From Solenopsis invicta (lineage: Eukaryota > Arthropoda > Insecta > Hymenoptera > Formicidae), in NCBI RefSeq assembly GCF_016802725.1, contig NC_052675.1, forward strand, positions 10,952,638 through 11,016,637: 64,000 nt of DNA, read 5' to 3'. A program made the position numbers and the translations under genes. Each line of letters starts with the position of its first letter. Position 1 is the stretch's first letter. A model generated the notes under the pieces. That model ran no database searches. It had not been told where the DNA came from and saw nothing but the letters and a program-made list of their open reading frames with translations. Positions 49,171 to 60,991 of this stretch are shown in pieces.

Positions 49171-50014
49171 GTAAGTTCCGGCCAGCTGTTACAGTTAATT
49201 AAATTTAATCACCGCTCAGCATTCTCATTTCGCGAGGCGGACAATCAAAGCGGGAAGGAGCATAACGCACAACGATAATCTCGCGGGCGAAATGGATGCG
49301 AAGCGAGGTCTTTATGCGAATAAACGATGCACACTGATGATTTTGCGCCTGTTAAAGATCCCCACGCCTTATAGATCTAATTGTCTTCTCTCCCCTCTCG
49401 CCTCCCCTCCAATACGTTTAATTGCGAGACAGAATGAAGAGGTGGAGTGATATTGCGAGGATTGAGCGTACTCTTTTATATCGGGTGCTTCCGATAGCGT
49501 CTCTACCACGATCCATTCTTGCGCCGTTACGCACTTCCGAAAGCGGGCGATTTATCGGAATTGCAGCGGCACGAGGGAACGTGCCGCTCGTTATTTCTTC
49601 TCGACTCGGCCGAAGAGTTCAATTAACGCGGAGCTGACGCGGTCTCCTGGAAATTAAAGGATAACGGCTCTCCCCTCGCTCCACAATGTCGCTCTCGAGA
49701 TATTCCTTCGCGGGCGCATCGACCCCATTTTTAGCGCACGGTCTCCGGGCTCGGACTCTCTTGCCCCCTCCACATTCGCGGGAATGTAAATGAAGCAGAC
49801 ATTATTAAAGTTGAACCGCGCCTGAAAATGCAGCGCCTACCGCTATATAGCCACTTTCATTAATATCATTAAACTTTCCGCATTAAGAGCGCAGTCCCTG
49901 CCTCATCCTTTCCCACTGTCTTCCATTCTTTCCCTTCTGTGGAGTTTGCATTGAAATTGCCGGCCGCTGCCCTTTCTTTCCTCCTCTCTAGTGCCATCTC
50001 CCACAAATCGTGTA

Positions 50015-50310
50015 ATCGAGCTTCCCTCAGATATGCACAAATCTTTTCGTTACTCATTCTACCCCTGCCCGTTTGATGATTCTAATTTTCCTTTGCATCG
50101 CACGCACATTTTTTTAATTCTACATACACACATATATATTTTTTTGAAAGAGAGAGAGAGAGAGAGAGAGTTGATGACCCTCTTTTTAATTTTTGCATGT
50201 GACCGAGCTGTTTCTGAACGCGCGAGGATATTTTCTCATTACTCACTTTATCAGCGATCTCGTTTGATGATTTTAATTTTTTTTACGCGCTACGCGAGCA
50301 TTCAATTTTA
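50015..50310. repeat. Degenerate direct duplication (~105-bp copies)
   Basis: About 50015-50120 and about 50201-50310 share, in the same order, a CGAGCT block, CATTACTCA/CGTTACTCA, CGTTTGATGATT(C/T)TAATTTT and a (G)CGC(A/T)CGC-like block before a T-rich end. A (GA)n run lies between the copies. The match is eroded and judged by eye. Confidence 0.4.
50149..50170 (+). repeat. (GA)n microsatellite
   Basis: About ten GA units lying between the two copies of the degenerate direct duplication. Confidence 0.93.
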
Positions 50311-50777
50311 CGACTGATATGAATGATTAAAGATAGCGAGCGATAACGTTTTGTTCCTCGAGTGCGGCTAATGATTCTCGATGAACAGCGCAGCGATTTA
50401 TGAACTACCACAGACAACTCGCAATAAATATCTGATATTTATCAGACGATCGAAATTGATATTGCATTATTCAAGCCGCATTGCATCTCTCGTTACTTTC
50501 GAAATAGATTCTATCTTCTGTAGAAGTCAGTCTCCACCATTCTCTTTTCATGATTCATCTCTCAAGCCTTCCGCAGACTACATTCTGTAAATCGTTCGCG
50601 TAAGCGAGACTTTACGCTTCTCCTGGATCCACTCTTCGTACACCTCATAGAGGATAAAAGGCGCGAAAGTGCACACCGCTCACCGTTCGCGAGTTTATGC
50701 GCGCCAGCACTTCGCGCGCGTCTTTCTCCGTAAAATATCTTACGCCATGGTAGTATCTCTCCCTTTTACAGTATTGC

Positions 50778-50797
50778 CTCTCTCTCTCTCTCTCTCT
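50778..50797 (+). repeat. (CT)n microsatellite
   Basis: Ten CT units. Confidence 0.9.
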
Positions 50798-52142
50798 GAA
50801 CTTATTAATAATAATCGAATAACACTGGTTTTTTGCCCAATTATATCCAGTGATTTTGCAAAATACAGTTCTCACAGATCTTCGTTTCAATCACAAAAAA
50901 AATTTGAAAAAACTAACTAAATTTATATTTTCACGCGAAAGAGATTTTTTCGAAAGGCGGAGAATAATTTGTATCGTGTTACTTTTTATTAAAATTTTTA
51001 ACTATTGATAAATAATCCCAAGATAATAGGCAGCTTTTGTTCGACGTCATTCGCGAGTATGGGTATGAAAATTGAAGTAAATGTAGCAAATAATTTTTAT
51101 AAATACATATTTTTTTTATTTCTACCAATTATCTATTTATCATATATATTAATTACTTGTATTAAACGCGCTAAACGGTCATTAAAAATCTGTTACTGTA
51201 TATTTTATAACAAGCGTTTCCTCTCTTTCTCTGCTCCTTTCCTCCTTCATATTTATGCTCCGATGAACTGTATCGCTCGTAAACAAGACTTCCTAGTCTC
51301 GAACTCCATTAATTTGCCATCCATCGGAATACCGTAGAGAAAGAGAGAGCTCGCCTCTCCGTTAGTGCTTCAATAATTCGCGGAGGCATCTCTCGCGAGT
51401 AACCGTACATCTAGTATACAGTATCGCGCGACTGCACCTTTTTTTTCATCTTTTCTTTTTGGGGGAAGCGAGGACGACGACGAAGACGAAGAATACGACG
51501 ACGTCGGTGAGTAGCTAATTAACGGCGCACGGTCCGGAAAAGTATTCCCTTACCGTTATTTCCGAGGCTACGAGCAATATCGCGTTGCGATCGGCTTGTA
51601 GCTTCCTTTTTTTTTATAGCACCAAGTTACCGAGCGCTTTCTCTTTCCCTGGCGTTTACACTCGACATATTGCCGTTGAGTGTCTTCTACCTTTCCTTAG
51701 ATAAGAAGCATTTTCCAAACGACCGCGTCGCGCTTAGATAATTGTACCGTTCGTAATTCGATAAAATAACAACGTTGTCTCAAAGTAATATCCAATAGCT
51801 TAGCGATCTCTCGAGACGTTTGATAAATACAAAGATACGTTAATGTTTCTTATATAATGATGTTAATTTTAATCGATTTGTCAGTTGCGACTGTACGAGC
51901 GGGGGATGTGGATATAAACGCGGTAGCGAACGGCAATTGTAAATGCAAATACCGTTCGCCGTTGTCTTTATCGACCCTGGGCTGTTCTCTAACGATGAGA
52001 ATGAATACCGGCGATGCATGCTTCGTTGTTGCCTCTCTTATACCTTATAAAATTAAATGGAGTTATCTTATTCTAACTGTACCTATGTCTTTTAACCAAG
52101 CTCTCTTGTAGCGAAGGAAAATTCTTATATAGAATAGAAAGT

Positions 52143-52172
52143 AGAGAAAGAGAAAGAAAGAGAGAGAGAGGA
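52143..52172 (+). repeat. (GA)n/(GAAA)n microsatellite
   Basis: Mixed GAAA and GA units. Confidence 0.85.
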
Positions 52173-52811
52173 GTGAAAGTTAGAAAATGAGCGACTGGTA
52201 CGTTTCTACACTGCAAAGTGTAGCGTGTTTCATTAAAATAGAAAAGACATGCAAGACTGTTTCATAAAGTTTTGTAAAACATCTAATTTTGCGTAAGTAC
52301 ATTTTGTAGGTTGAAATTTGAAATGGATATTTTATTGATTTATGGTTGATTTTAATATTTAATAAATAGAGATAAAACTGCAATAAATTTTATCTGATGA
52401 AATTTTATAAAATATTAGAAATTGTAGAAAATATAAATCATTCGTTAAAGTATTCTGCAATTGTCAGTTTGATTATTCATTGGTAGAAAATGAAGACTGG
52501 AAAATCGAAGGATTGGTAGCCGAACGAGCGTCAAACTTGTGTAGCGACAACTGCGATGCTGTGTGATGGAAAAAAGCGGTACAGATTTATATCAGAATCC
52601 CTCGTGAAAACTTCACCGTTCTGAACGAAAATTGATTGCGCTGGACGTTTCGCCGTGTAAAAGCCGGCGCGCAGCTGGCAATTTTGAATCGAGCCTCTTC
52701 CGAAATCGATAGTGCCTTCGACGCAACGTAGAGACACGAGGTCGGTGGCATCCAACGTGACACTTGTCAAAAATTAACGTCGCGCTCGCGAACGATCGAT
52801 AGGATGCGCAA

Positions 52812-52846
52812 AAGAGAGACAGAGACAGACAGACAGAGAGAGAGAG
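52812..52846 (+). repeat. (GA)n/(GACA)n compound repeat
   Basis: GA units, then GACA units, then GA units. Confidence 0.9.
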
Positions 52847-53431
52847 TCGAACCGTCTTTCCATGTTTCAGGGTATAATAAAAAGGTCGGTTTTTGCCCAA
52901 CGCCATAGCCCCGCTGTCACGTACGTTTTCCCGTAACGTAATTCACCGCCGCACGTTATGTCCACGTGGCATCGTCCGTTTTTTTTAATAGCTCTGCAGG
53001 ATATGAGACGACAGAAATGATCGTCGTCCTCTCTCTCTAGGAAAACGAGACGCTGTCGCTGATGTACACGCGCGCACACATTCTAATACTGTCATTTCGA
53101 CAGTAATCTGACTTGCCGCGGCTTACATCGCTGCGTGTAACGGGCCATGCTTTTATTAAAACATTAGTAAAATACTGTAAGATATTTACGTTCTGCGCGC
53201 AGACATTCCGCGGTCATTGGCACACATACACCGCGCCAACTTTAAACGGCTTTTACTATTTCTGTACGAAAGGCGATGGATTATTCAATATTGATCTACA
53301 CACAGAGCAATTTTGCCTTAATATTGAAATGAGCATTTCAGTCGCTTAACGTAATTCTGGAAAAGACTTAAATAAAAAGATGAATTATTAACGCTCCAAG
53401 TTGTGCATTAGTACAAAAATGACATCCGGAT

Positions 53432-53457
53432 GGTCTATTTGTATTTATAAATAGACC
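53432..53457. repeat. Short hairpin, 9-bp perfect stem
   Basis: GGTCTATTT (53432-53440) pairs with AAATAGACC (53449-53457). The eight bases between can add a G-T and two A-T pairs, leaving a two-base loop. AT-rich flanks; no associated element was recognised. Confidence 0.65.
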
Positions 53458-55529
53458 GTGAAAGAGTTTATTTCGTCATTGATTTAATTTCGCGGGTTAA
53501 AAACTTAATTTTAACAATTGAAAGATTAAATCTCTCTCTTTCTCCAAATGTTCCGACGTATCCTTGGTACAACGGACCTGTCGGATTAGGGTCCGGCTGC
53601 ATTTTACGTTTATTCAGTTACGGCACATTGCGTTCTCCCGTCAGGATAAACGGTTTTACGTTTCGACGATAATTCATTTTAACGTAATTTCGCCGCGTAT
53701 ATACGTGACTCGGTCGTTGTGTAAACGGGACCGTCGCGCTGCCGGATTTTATCGCAAAATACATACGTACGCGATGTACTTTATGGGCATATTACGATTA
53801 TGCGGAAACGACTCATTAACGTTTTCCTCCAGTGTCTCGTTGCGCGAGCGTGTACTTCGCGGCTGATTAGAGACGCGCTTGTATCGATGTTACTCTACTT
53901 CTCTTGTCTAGCATCGCGAATGATGCTTATTTTTTTTATTTTTTTGTTTGCCGTCCGCGCGCGACAAGCTCAGATGTTTTCATTCGATGGAGTATGTAAC
54001 GGAAAATGCGAGATGAGAGACGATACGGCACCGAAGGTAACGCACAGGACTCCATTAACGCCACGCAGCTAGTGTGCGTTATTTCTTTTTAAAAGCGTCG
54101 TGCAAATGAGTCGTAAGTGAGTAAATATGTCGATAAGAGCGCAATAACATCGTAAAGAAAATTGTGTAACGTGCTAACGGAGATTATGGGGAGGCGGGGG
54201 GGGGGGACATAAATTACGGCACGCTCTGAGAATGCTCGGACTGTACATTTAATCGTCGTTTTTTTTATTTTGCATAAGAACAACTCTCTCGAATAACTAA
54301 AACTAGTTCAAACAAATATTTCGAAAGAATTGATAAAATGTACTTGTAGGAAAAGATTTACATTTTTATAAAACATTTGCAAATTTAATTTAAAAACAAT
54401 TCTTTGTAGAGTCTCTCTCTATTTTTGCCGTCTACAAAAATAATTTGTATTAAATTTTTTATAGAATGCATTATAAAACAACTGTAAAAATAAACGATTA
54501 TTACTACGGGTTAAAAGCTAAAACGACTAAGCTAAAATAAAAGATTGCATTGAAAATATTTAAACGCTACTGAAACAATTTTTGAAAAAATTATGTTTTC
54601 TCGAGTATTCTCGAAAAACTGTCTGATGTTTGAAAAGTACTTCCGCCGCATATTCAAGAGTCGACAGATAAATCAAAGATTGGCTTTTAGAAAAGAAGAG
54701 CACGACCGTCAAGAGTAGGTAGAGAATGGGCAGGAAGACGGAATTCAATCTTCCCTAGCAGAAGATTTAAGGAAGAGGACGCGATATTTAAAGTTTTCCG
54801 TCGTCGTTGTCTCGAGGACCTTCTTGTCGCAAAAAGCGGCTATTCTGCATTGATCCACGAGGTCGAACGGATCGATCGTCGTCGGAGCGATTCTCGAAAG
54901 CGCGCGGAGGAGACCGTGCGAAAAGAAAAGAAAAAGAAAAAAAAATAAAAGAAAAGGAAAAAGGAAGAGGAAAGAAGGAACAAGTTGCCATTCAACGACT
55001 TTTTCTTCGCGCCGCTTAAAGCCCGGGCTCGAATCGATTGTGCAATCAAAACGCGAACGGGTCTTAAGAAGCAAGTCCTCGCGAAGACTCGTCCTCGGAA
55101 GTGCTTCGGCGAACTCCTTGGCCCTTCCACGAGGTACTTAGATCCTCCGCCTCTTCTTTTCGATAGTCTCGTGCGCGAGGGAAAAACCGCCGCGGATCAC
55201 TGGAACTGATTCGTAAAAGTGGAAAGTCAGCGATTATATACTTTAGCAGTCACGAAGGTGGTGGCTGAAACTGGAACGGTTTCAACGGATTTTGGATCTT
55301 GGTATTGATGCGGCATCACCATCTTTTCACGGTGCTCGTTTCGATCCTTCCCGCGAGGTTTTTCAAATTCCAGCGCATACTTTTCTATGTTTCTCAGACA
55401 ATTTTGACACAATCGAGTTGACCAAAGCGAATAAATTCTTTTACTTGCACAATCGATGACGATCGTCCGCACGACTTCTCACGGAAAGTTCAACTGAACG
55501 TTTCAATCCAACTCTTCGGAAAGAGATAG

Positions 55530-55569
55530 GATAGATAGATAGATAGAGAGAGAGAGAGGGGGGGGGGGG
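55530..55569 (+). repeat. (GATA)n-(GA)n-G12 compound repeat
   Basis: Four GATA units, about six GA units and a 12-base G run (55558-55569). Other long G runs lie at 5999-6009 and near 54197-54206. Confidence 0.92.
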
Positions 55570-56068
55570 TCCTACCAGCGTGCTCGTGGTAGCCGGGTAT
55601 CCTGCGATTTACATAGCGGCGAGTTCAAATATTGATTCGCCGCGCTCGCGCGCGCGACGTCCCCCGGAATCGACTTCGTCAGCAGCAGCAGCCAGCCGGC
55701 CGCGACCCCCGGAAAGTCCGCCCTTCCGCCCTCCAACGCGAAGCCTTCTTCGGAGCAGAAAGCGTCCCGGAGCGTATCATTGCTTGTTTGCAGTGCACGA
55801 TGGCAAGAGGGTACACACACCGACTCGCATATAAACACATACATGCACCCACCCACCCACACACGTATACCTGGAAGAAGCAGAAAGCATTCCGACAGGG
55901 GTGACTTTCCTGGCGACCTCGCTCCCTTGCGCAATTACTAATTACTCGTTTAGCAAGTGACGTACACCCAGGATGGAAAAGAGCGAGGGGAAGGAGGGTG
56001 AAAGCAACCCCGTAACGACCTTTTGTCTTAACGACTCTCGGAGAGAACAGGGTCCCTTTTAACCAACT

Positions 56069-56233
56069 TCTCTCTTTCTCTTTCTCTCTCTTTCTCCCCT
56101 TCTGTTCGTTCCTTTCTCTCTTCTGCTCCTTTCCGCCCTCCTGAATCGCGTATCCGCTCGCTTTCTCCTCGACCTACTCGCTCCTCTTTCGTCTCTTCTC
56201 TACCTGCCCTCTCATCCTCTCTTGTATTCTCTG
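56069..56233 (+). repeat. CT-rich polypyrimidine tract
   Basis: Begins with imperfect (CT)n/(CTTT)n (56069-56101) and continues CT-rich with scattered purines. Confidence 0.8.
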
Positions 56234-59200
56234 AGTTGCAGCTGCACGCTCGATCTTTAGTTATCTTCGAGCGAATTCCTCGCGCCGGCACGAGATTTAT
56301 GGCGGCTCCGCGTAAGTAAGAAGAAGAGAAGCACGCCATAGTCATCTTCTCGTTCCGCAGAGGAGTCTTATCTGCTATTATGTGCTATTTCATTAGCTAT
56401 AGCCGCGGTGCGCTCGAATTGTGAATTACGGCTTTCCTAACCGTCGTTTTACTTTGTTCTCCGCCGTGAGAGATGTATATGCATCCTAAAAATATTCATT
56501 TTCCACGTATTTTCTCTTTTTGCGATTATGGTGGGATATAGATCGGAAAAATGTGCATAATAATGGAGTGATTTGCAACTGGCGTTTTGGAAACGAGGTA
56601 CGCCGTAAATTTAGAACGTAACGTAAAGTTAGATGTCGTATAAATTTTAGACGCAACTTCCAAAATATTTGTATGCTTTATTTCAAGTCCGTTGGTCAAT
56701 TTTTTTAAATTCAATGTATGAATTATTAATTGTTTCTTTACTACGATTTTTTCCCTAATTTTATCGTGAACGTTAAAAATTACTATAATAAAGTCTCAAA
56801 TTAAATCTAACTGTACATAGTGCAATCCCAAGATCTCTTCTCACCCGCAGCTTTACCTGAAAAAATCAACGTGGCGTTATCACGCTAATTTTATCTGCAT
56901 AGCCATTCGTAGGACATATTTGCGTTACGAGGCATCATTCCGCAGGCGGATGCGATTCGGGCGGCATTACCTTATCTTTAAATACGCGTGCTTAATCACG
57001 ATACGCATCTCGAATTCCGGCGTAGGTTCGCGAAAAGGAGAGAGCGTAAGATAGAGAGAAAGAGCAATGAGCGAGATGCGCCACATTATCGCCCGTTCGA
57101 GGGACGTTAAGCCGACATCTTACGGAATGTAAATGTACTTCCGGCATATCTAGATTCAATCACAAGCGTATGTATACATTTGTACCACTTTGCCATTCCC
57201 AACTACGTTATGTTACGTTACATTACATCGTCAATGTTCTCGGGACCGCCCCATCGAAGATGATTTACATTTTTATTCGCTATGTTTAAAAATGAACGAG
57301 GAGAAATGTGCATCGTAATGCCGGTGACGGCCAAATGCGGACAGCGTGTATACAAAATAAGCATCGATTATTCGTGTTCCGCTAATTTCGAAAATGTATC
57401 TATTAGTGCGCGGCTATTTCCTTTTTTTTCTTTTTTATTGAAGATGTACCCTTGTAAATTGACTCACGGTAATTTCAAGAGAGAAGCTTCTTTAAAACTT
57501 ACCTTCCGTCTTCTTTTTCATTTACAATTTAAGAATTCAAGAGTCAATACTGCCGTTAATTGGAGCTTATCGGTAAATATTTCTCATTGGTGTCTCCTCT
57601 TGATGATAATTATGCTGATTTCGTGGCACGTCGAATGCAACGCGATTAATAAATGAGGAAATTGCGTCTCGAGATCAGTTTATCACTGTCAGTTGCACGT
57701 GTGCTGCTAATCGATGCAGATAAGCAGCATTAATTTGATTGTTGAACGGTTGTCACTCGATAGGATAGCAACTATCCGTGCATAGGAATATTCTCGAGCG
57801 CATGCAATGGCTTTCCTATCTTTACAGGTTTCCGCTTTAGGATTGCGTTAAATAGAGCAAGAATTCGCTGGCGGGCAATATAAATGTCACTCCATCCTGC
57901 ACGGGATATAACGCTACAGCTAATAGCATTACGAATACACGCGACACCCGGGGATTTCATTATTCTCCCATTTAATACTTGTAACGAGCGGTTAAACGTT
58001 CGCTCTTATTATCTTTACATTTATCACCTTTTAATTTTTATCACCGCATCACGCGTCATTAAATCTAATAATGTTCTAACGTCGAACCGTAATCTTTTTC
58101 GATTAGCGAATTATTTTTCATCGAGTTCTTCTGTGGATCGGCACTTTTTTTTTTAATCTCCTCTCCAATTTATTCTCCTAATTTCTTCATGTAATATAAA
58201 CACCATATTTTTAGACGTTTTATTTACATACGAAATAAAATCTAACGAGATCTTATTTTAATCGTGTTAAAAATTGATAAAAAAAATACGAGATAAAAAA
58301 CCTGACGGTCGGTTTTCTACAAACGCAACACGACAGAGAGGTAATAAAAAATTTATACGAGAAGCAAATGAGATTTGAGTTAAAAAGAATTTTCTTTTTT
58401 TTTTCTTTCAGAGAATGTCCGCGGAGATTCCGAATCACGAGACAGAAGTGATAATCTTGCAGATTGCTTTCTTGATACAGAAATAATTTTTCTCGTTTCG
58501 TCTCAGCGCTTATGTTGTTAAGCCGCGCGACTCAACCCCACAATTTATTTCAAAGATCCTGGGCTGAGAGGGGTAAATCAGCCCGATTTTCGAGCGTCCA
58601 CGCACCAGCGTTCCGCACTTATACGCGAGCAAGTAATATTATAATCGTCTTAGGATCGCGTTCACCGAGAGAACGTCCCGTGTACAATACACGTGTATCG
58701 GGCGACCGACATTTCGCCGATCGACGTCTCGGGTACGGCTTTGCTGAAACCAGGTGGCATCCGTCGGCCTTCTATATGCGCAATATCACGCACTGATCTT
58801 TCATGCAACGTATTCGCTCCTCGGAGCGTAAGACGGCTTACCTTTGTACGGATAAATTCGAATTTGCTTGCCGTTTTCAAAGGATGCGCGAGGCGTGTCG
58901 TGGCGCCGCGTCGCTTAGAATGCATCATCTGCTTCGTTCGTATTTTTCGCGTTTTTCCATCCTCCCCTCCGTAGCTCCGTCTCTTAAACGTGACACGAGC
59001 ACTTTGCCCGAGTAAACATCGTTCCGCTATTTTCTCGATCGATAGCAGCTCCAAGTCGAGCCTGCCTCCGAATCGATTTCGGTCCAGCCTTTTTTTTTCC
59101 TTCTTTCACTCTGTTTAATCGCTTTATAAGTTCCGCGCGGCATGGAGCATTTTTATCTAATATTTTCCGCTTTTTTTCAGAGTTGGAATATGATATGTAA

Positions 59201-59713
59201 AAAATAATTTTTTTTTACATAAAAAAAATATACTATTAACACATATTTTTCGCAAATAGATACATAAAATTTTTCATCAACAAAAAATTATATGCATTCA
59301 TTCCCGACTATTCTGTAAAGTTTAATTTCCCTTCTCTTTTCGAAATTTTGCTAATTGATCATTTATTTGCTCTACTCTCGTTTCGTTTACGAAAAATGTT
59401 TGTATTAATGAACATGCGCACGCGATGTCTTTAAATAATAATTAGTTGACACCGATCTTCTCTCGTACGTAACGAAAATGAGCGCGGATGCGAGGTAAGC
59501 ATGCTACGAACGGTCGTTCGCAATTTCGGGACAAAGAGAACGGTGCGTCGTGGTACTTACGGTGCAACTTACGGCACGGCTGCAGTCGCGGTTTACGGTA
59601 GTCGCATTCCGACGCGTATCTAATAATGTTCAGTGAAAGTCCCTCTCTTATGCATGGTCGCCCATGTTTACAAGAGTGCCCATGCGGACGTGCTTGCAAT
59701 TCGCGCGCGCTGG

Positions 59714-59732
59714 TCGCTCGCTCGCTCGCTCG
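59714..59732 (+). repeat. (GCTC)n tetranucleotide repeat
   Basis: About four and a half CGCT units next to GCGCGCGC. Confidence 0.88.
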
Positions 59733-59844
59733 CCGCTAGCTGTAGCAATGTATAAACACGTACGCGTATAAATACGCAACATACAATATACATGCACACG
59801 GCATCCCCTTATTAATGTAACAGGAGGGACGGAGGGAAGAGTTA

Positions 59845-59865
59845 GGGGAGGGAGGGGAGGGGGGG
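59845..59865 (+). other. G-quadruplex motif on plus strand
   Basis: GGGGAGGGAGGGGAGGGGGG: four G runs with one-base loops, preceded by a GGGA-rich stretch from 59823. A strong match to the G3+ quadruplex pattern. If transcribed from the plus strand, the RNA would carry it too. Confidence 0.8.
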
Positions 59866-60963
59866 ACGCGCGGGGATCATAATTTTCGATGTCGCCGTAT
59901 TTCGCGCGGCCGTCTCGTAAAGCCGTCGGATTATTTTACGTCGGTAATAGAATATTATTTTCACACGTCTGCCTTCCTTTATAAGCACGCAACAGGCAAC
60001 TTAGCGCGCGCAGGGGGAGTTATAAAAATAATTTAATCAACGAGTTTAAATTACATTAAATTCGATGCACGATTTCGTGAGAGATAATTTTCCGGCTCAC
60101 ACCAAGATTGAATTTCAAATCGTATCCGTTCACCTTTCTCGTCACACACAAACGCATATACGCGCGGTCAACAAACTGAATTATTCCCACCTCCCCACCT
60201 CCCATCAGTCCGTATTCGGCATTACTTATTCTATGTCGCGTTTTCTTGCCTCCGGCCGGCGTATTAATATTTAACGCGGGCCTCGTAATTCAAAACCGAC
60301 GGTCTTGAATAATTTACGTTCACGCATCTCATGCATTGCCACGAGATGTCTTCGATAGAACGGGGATCGATAAGACATTACACGGAGATGAGTAATGCCT
60401 CTGTGCACCGATATATGTACAACGACAGTTTCAATTGACTATGACGTATCGCGTGCAACCGAGAGCATAGATCGAGCTTTACGTTCGCTTTACACGATAC
60501 CGCTCCGCTGACAGCTGGTGCGCGCATTTTGTTTTTAATCTCATTTTTCATTCGTGCTGAGGTGGACAATGTATATTTATGTATAAAAGATAACGCGCGC
60601 GTTGAAAAATATTGACTACTTATTCATTATTTTCCGCGCGGAAAGAACGGTTTTGCTGCAGTATTAAAAAATTTAGCTGGACACAGATATACGAATAATC
60701 CTATTGAAATAATTAAGTCGGATGTTCGAGTATGACGAGAGCGATGCAGCTGCAAAGCTTTTGACGTTTTAACAACCAATTTGAGTGTTTCTGTAATTAC
60801 TTTGATGGTCCGACAAAAGAAATTATTCATCTGTATTTCAGTTGAATTTTTAAATACCTCGGTAAAACTCTGTTCTACTTTCCGCGTAGATTGAGCGATT
60901 TTAGTTATTTCTTCGTAGACAGACCCCGTTCGGAAATCATCGGTTTAATTGTCGAGAAAAACG

Positions 60964-60991
60964 TTGGCTCCACAAGTTCCAGTGGAGCCAA
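60964..60991. repeat. Short hairpin, 10-bp perfect stem
   Basis: TTGGCTCCAC (60964-60973) pairs with GTGGAGCCAA (60982-60991) across the eight-base loop AAGTTCCA. No known structured RNA was recognised. Confidence 0.65.

Larger units (their letters stand above)
49171..55529. other. Non-coding, downstream of ratchet site 2
   Basis: Begins with donor GTAAGTTCC and continues with mixed sequence, many short CT/GA tracts and AT-rich stretches (50900-51190, 52200-52480 and 54280-54600). No gene was recognised. Confidence 0.5.

Noticed and set aside
53084..53105. TAATACTGTCA, matching the start of miR-8/miR-200
   Set aside because: The match ends after 11 bases, and the local fold is only a tiny ACTGTC/GACAGT stem, not a precursor.
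55618..55650. GAGTTCAAATATTGATTCGCC, resembling a tRNA T-arm
   Set aside because: No acceptor stem, D-arm or anticodon arm could be placed upstream.
56851..56875. Minus-strand TTTTTTCAG/GTAAAG resembling a third ratchet site
   Set aside because: The donor half is weak, it is on the opposite strand to the other two, and I saw no second donor close downstream.
57122..57145. GGAATGTAAA, resembling miR-1
   Set aside because: It diverges immediately after the seed, and no precursor-size hairpin was seen.
57282..57656. 124-codon plus-strand open frame
   Set aside because: No recognisable domain, no promoter or splice context; compatible with a chance frame in mixed-composition DNA.
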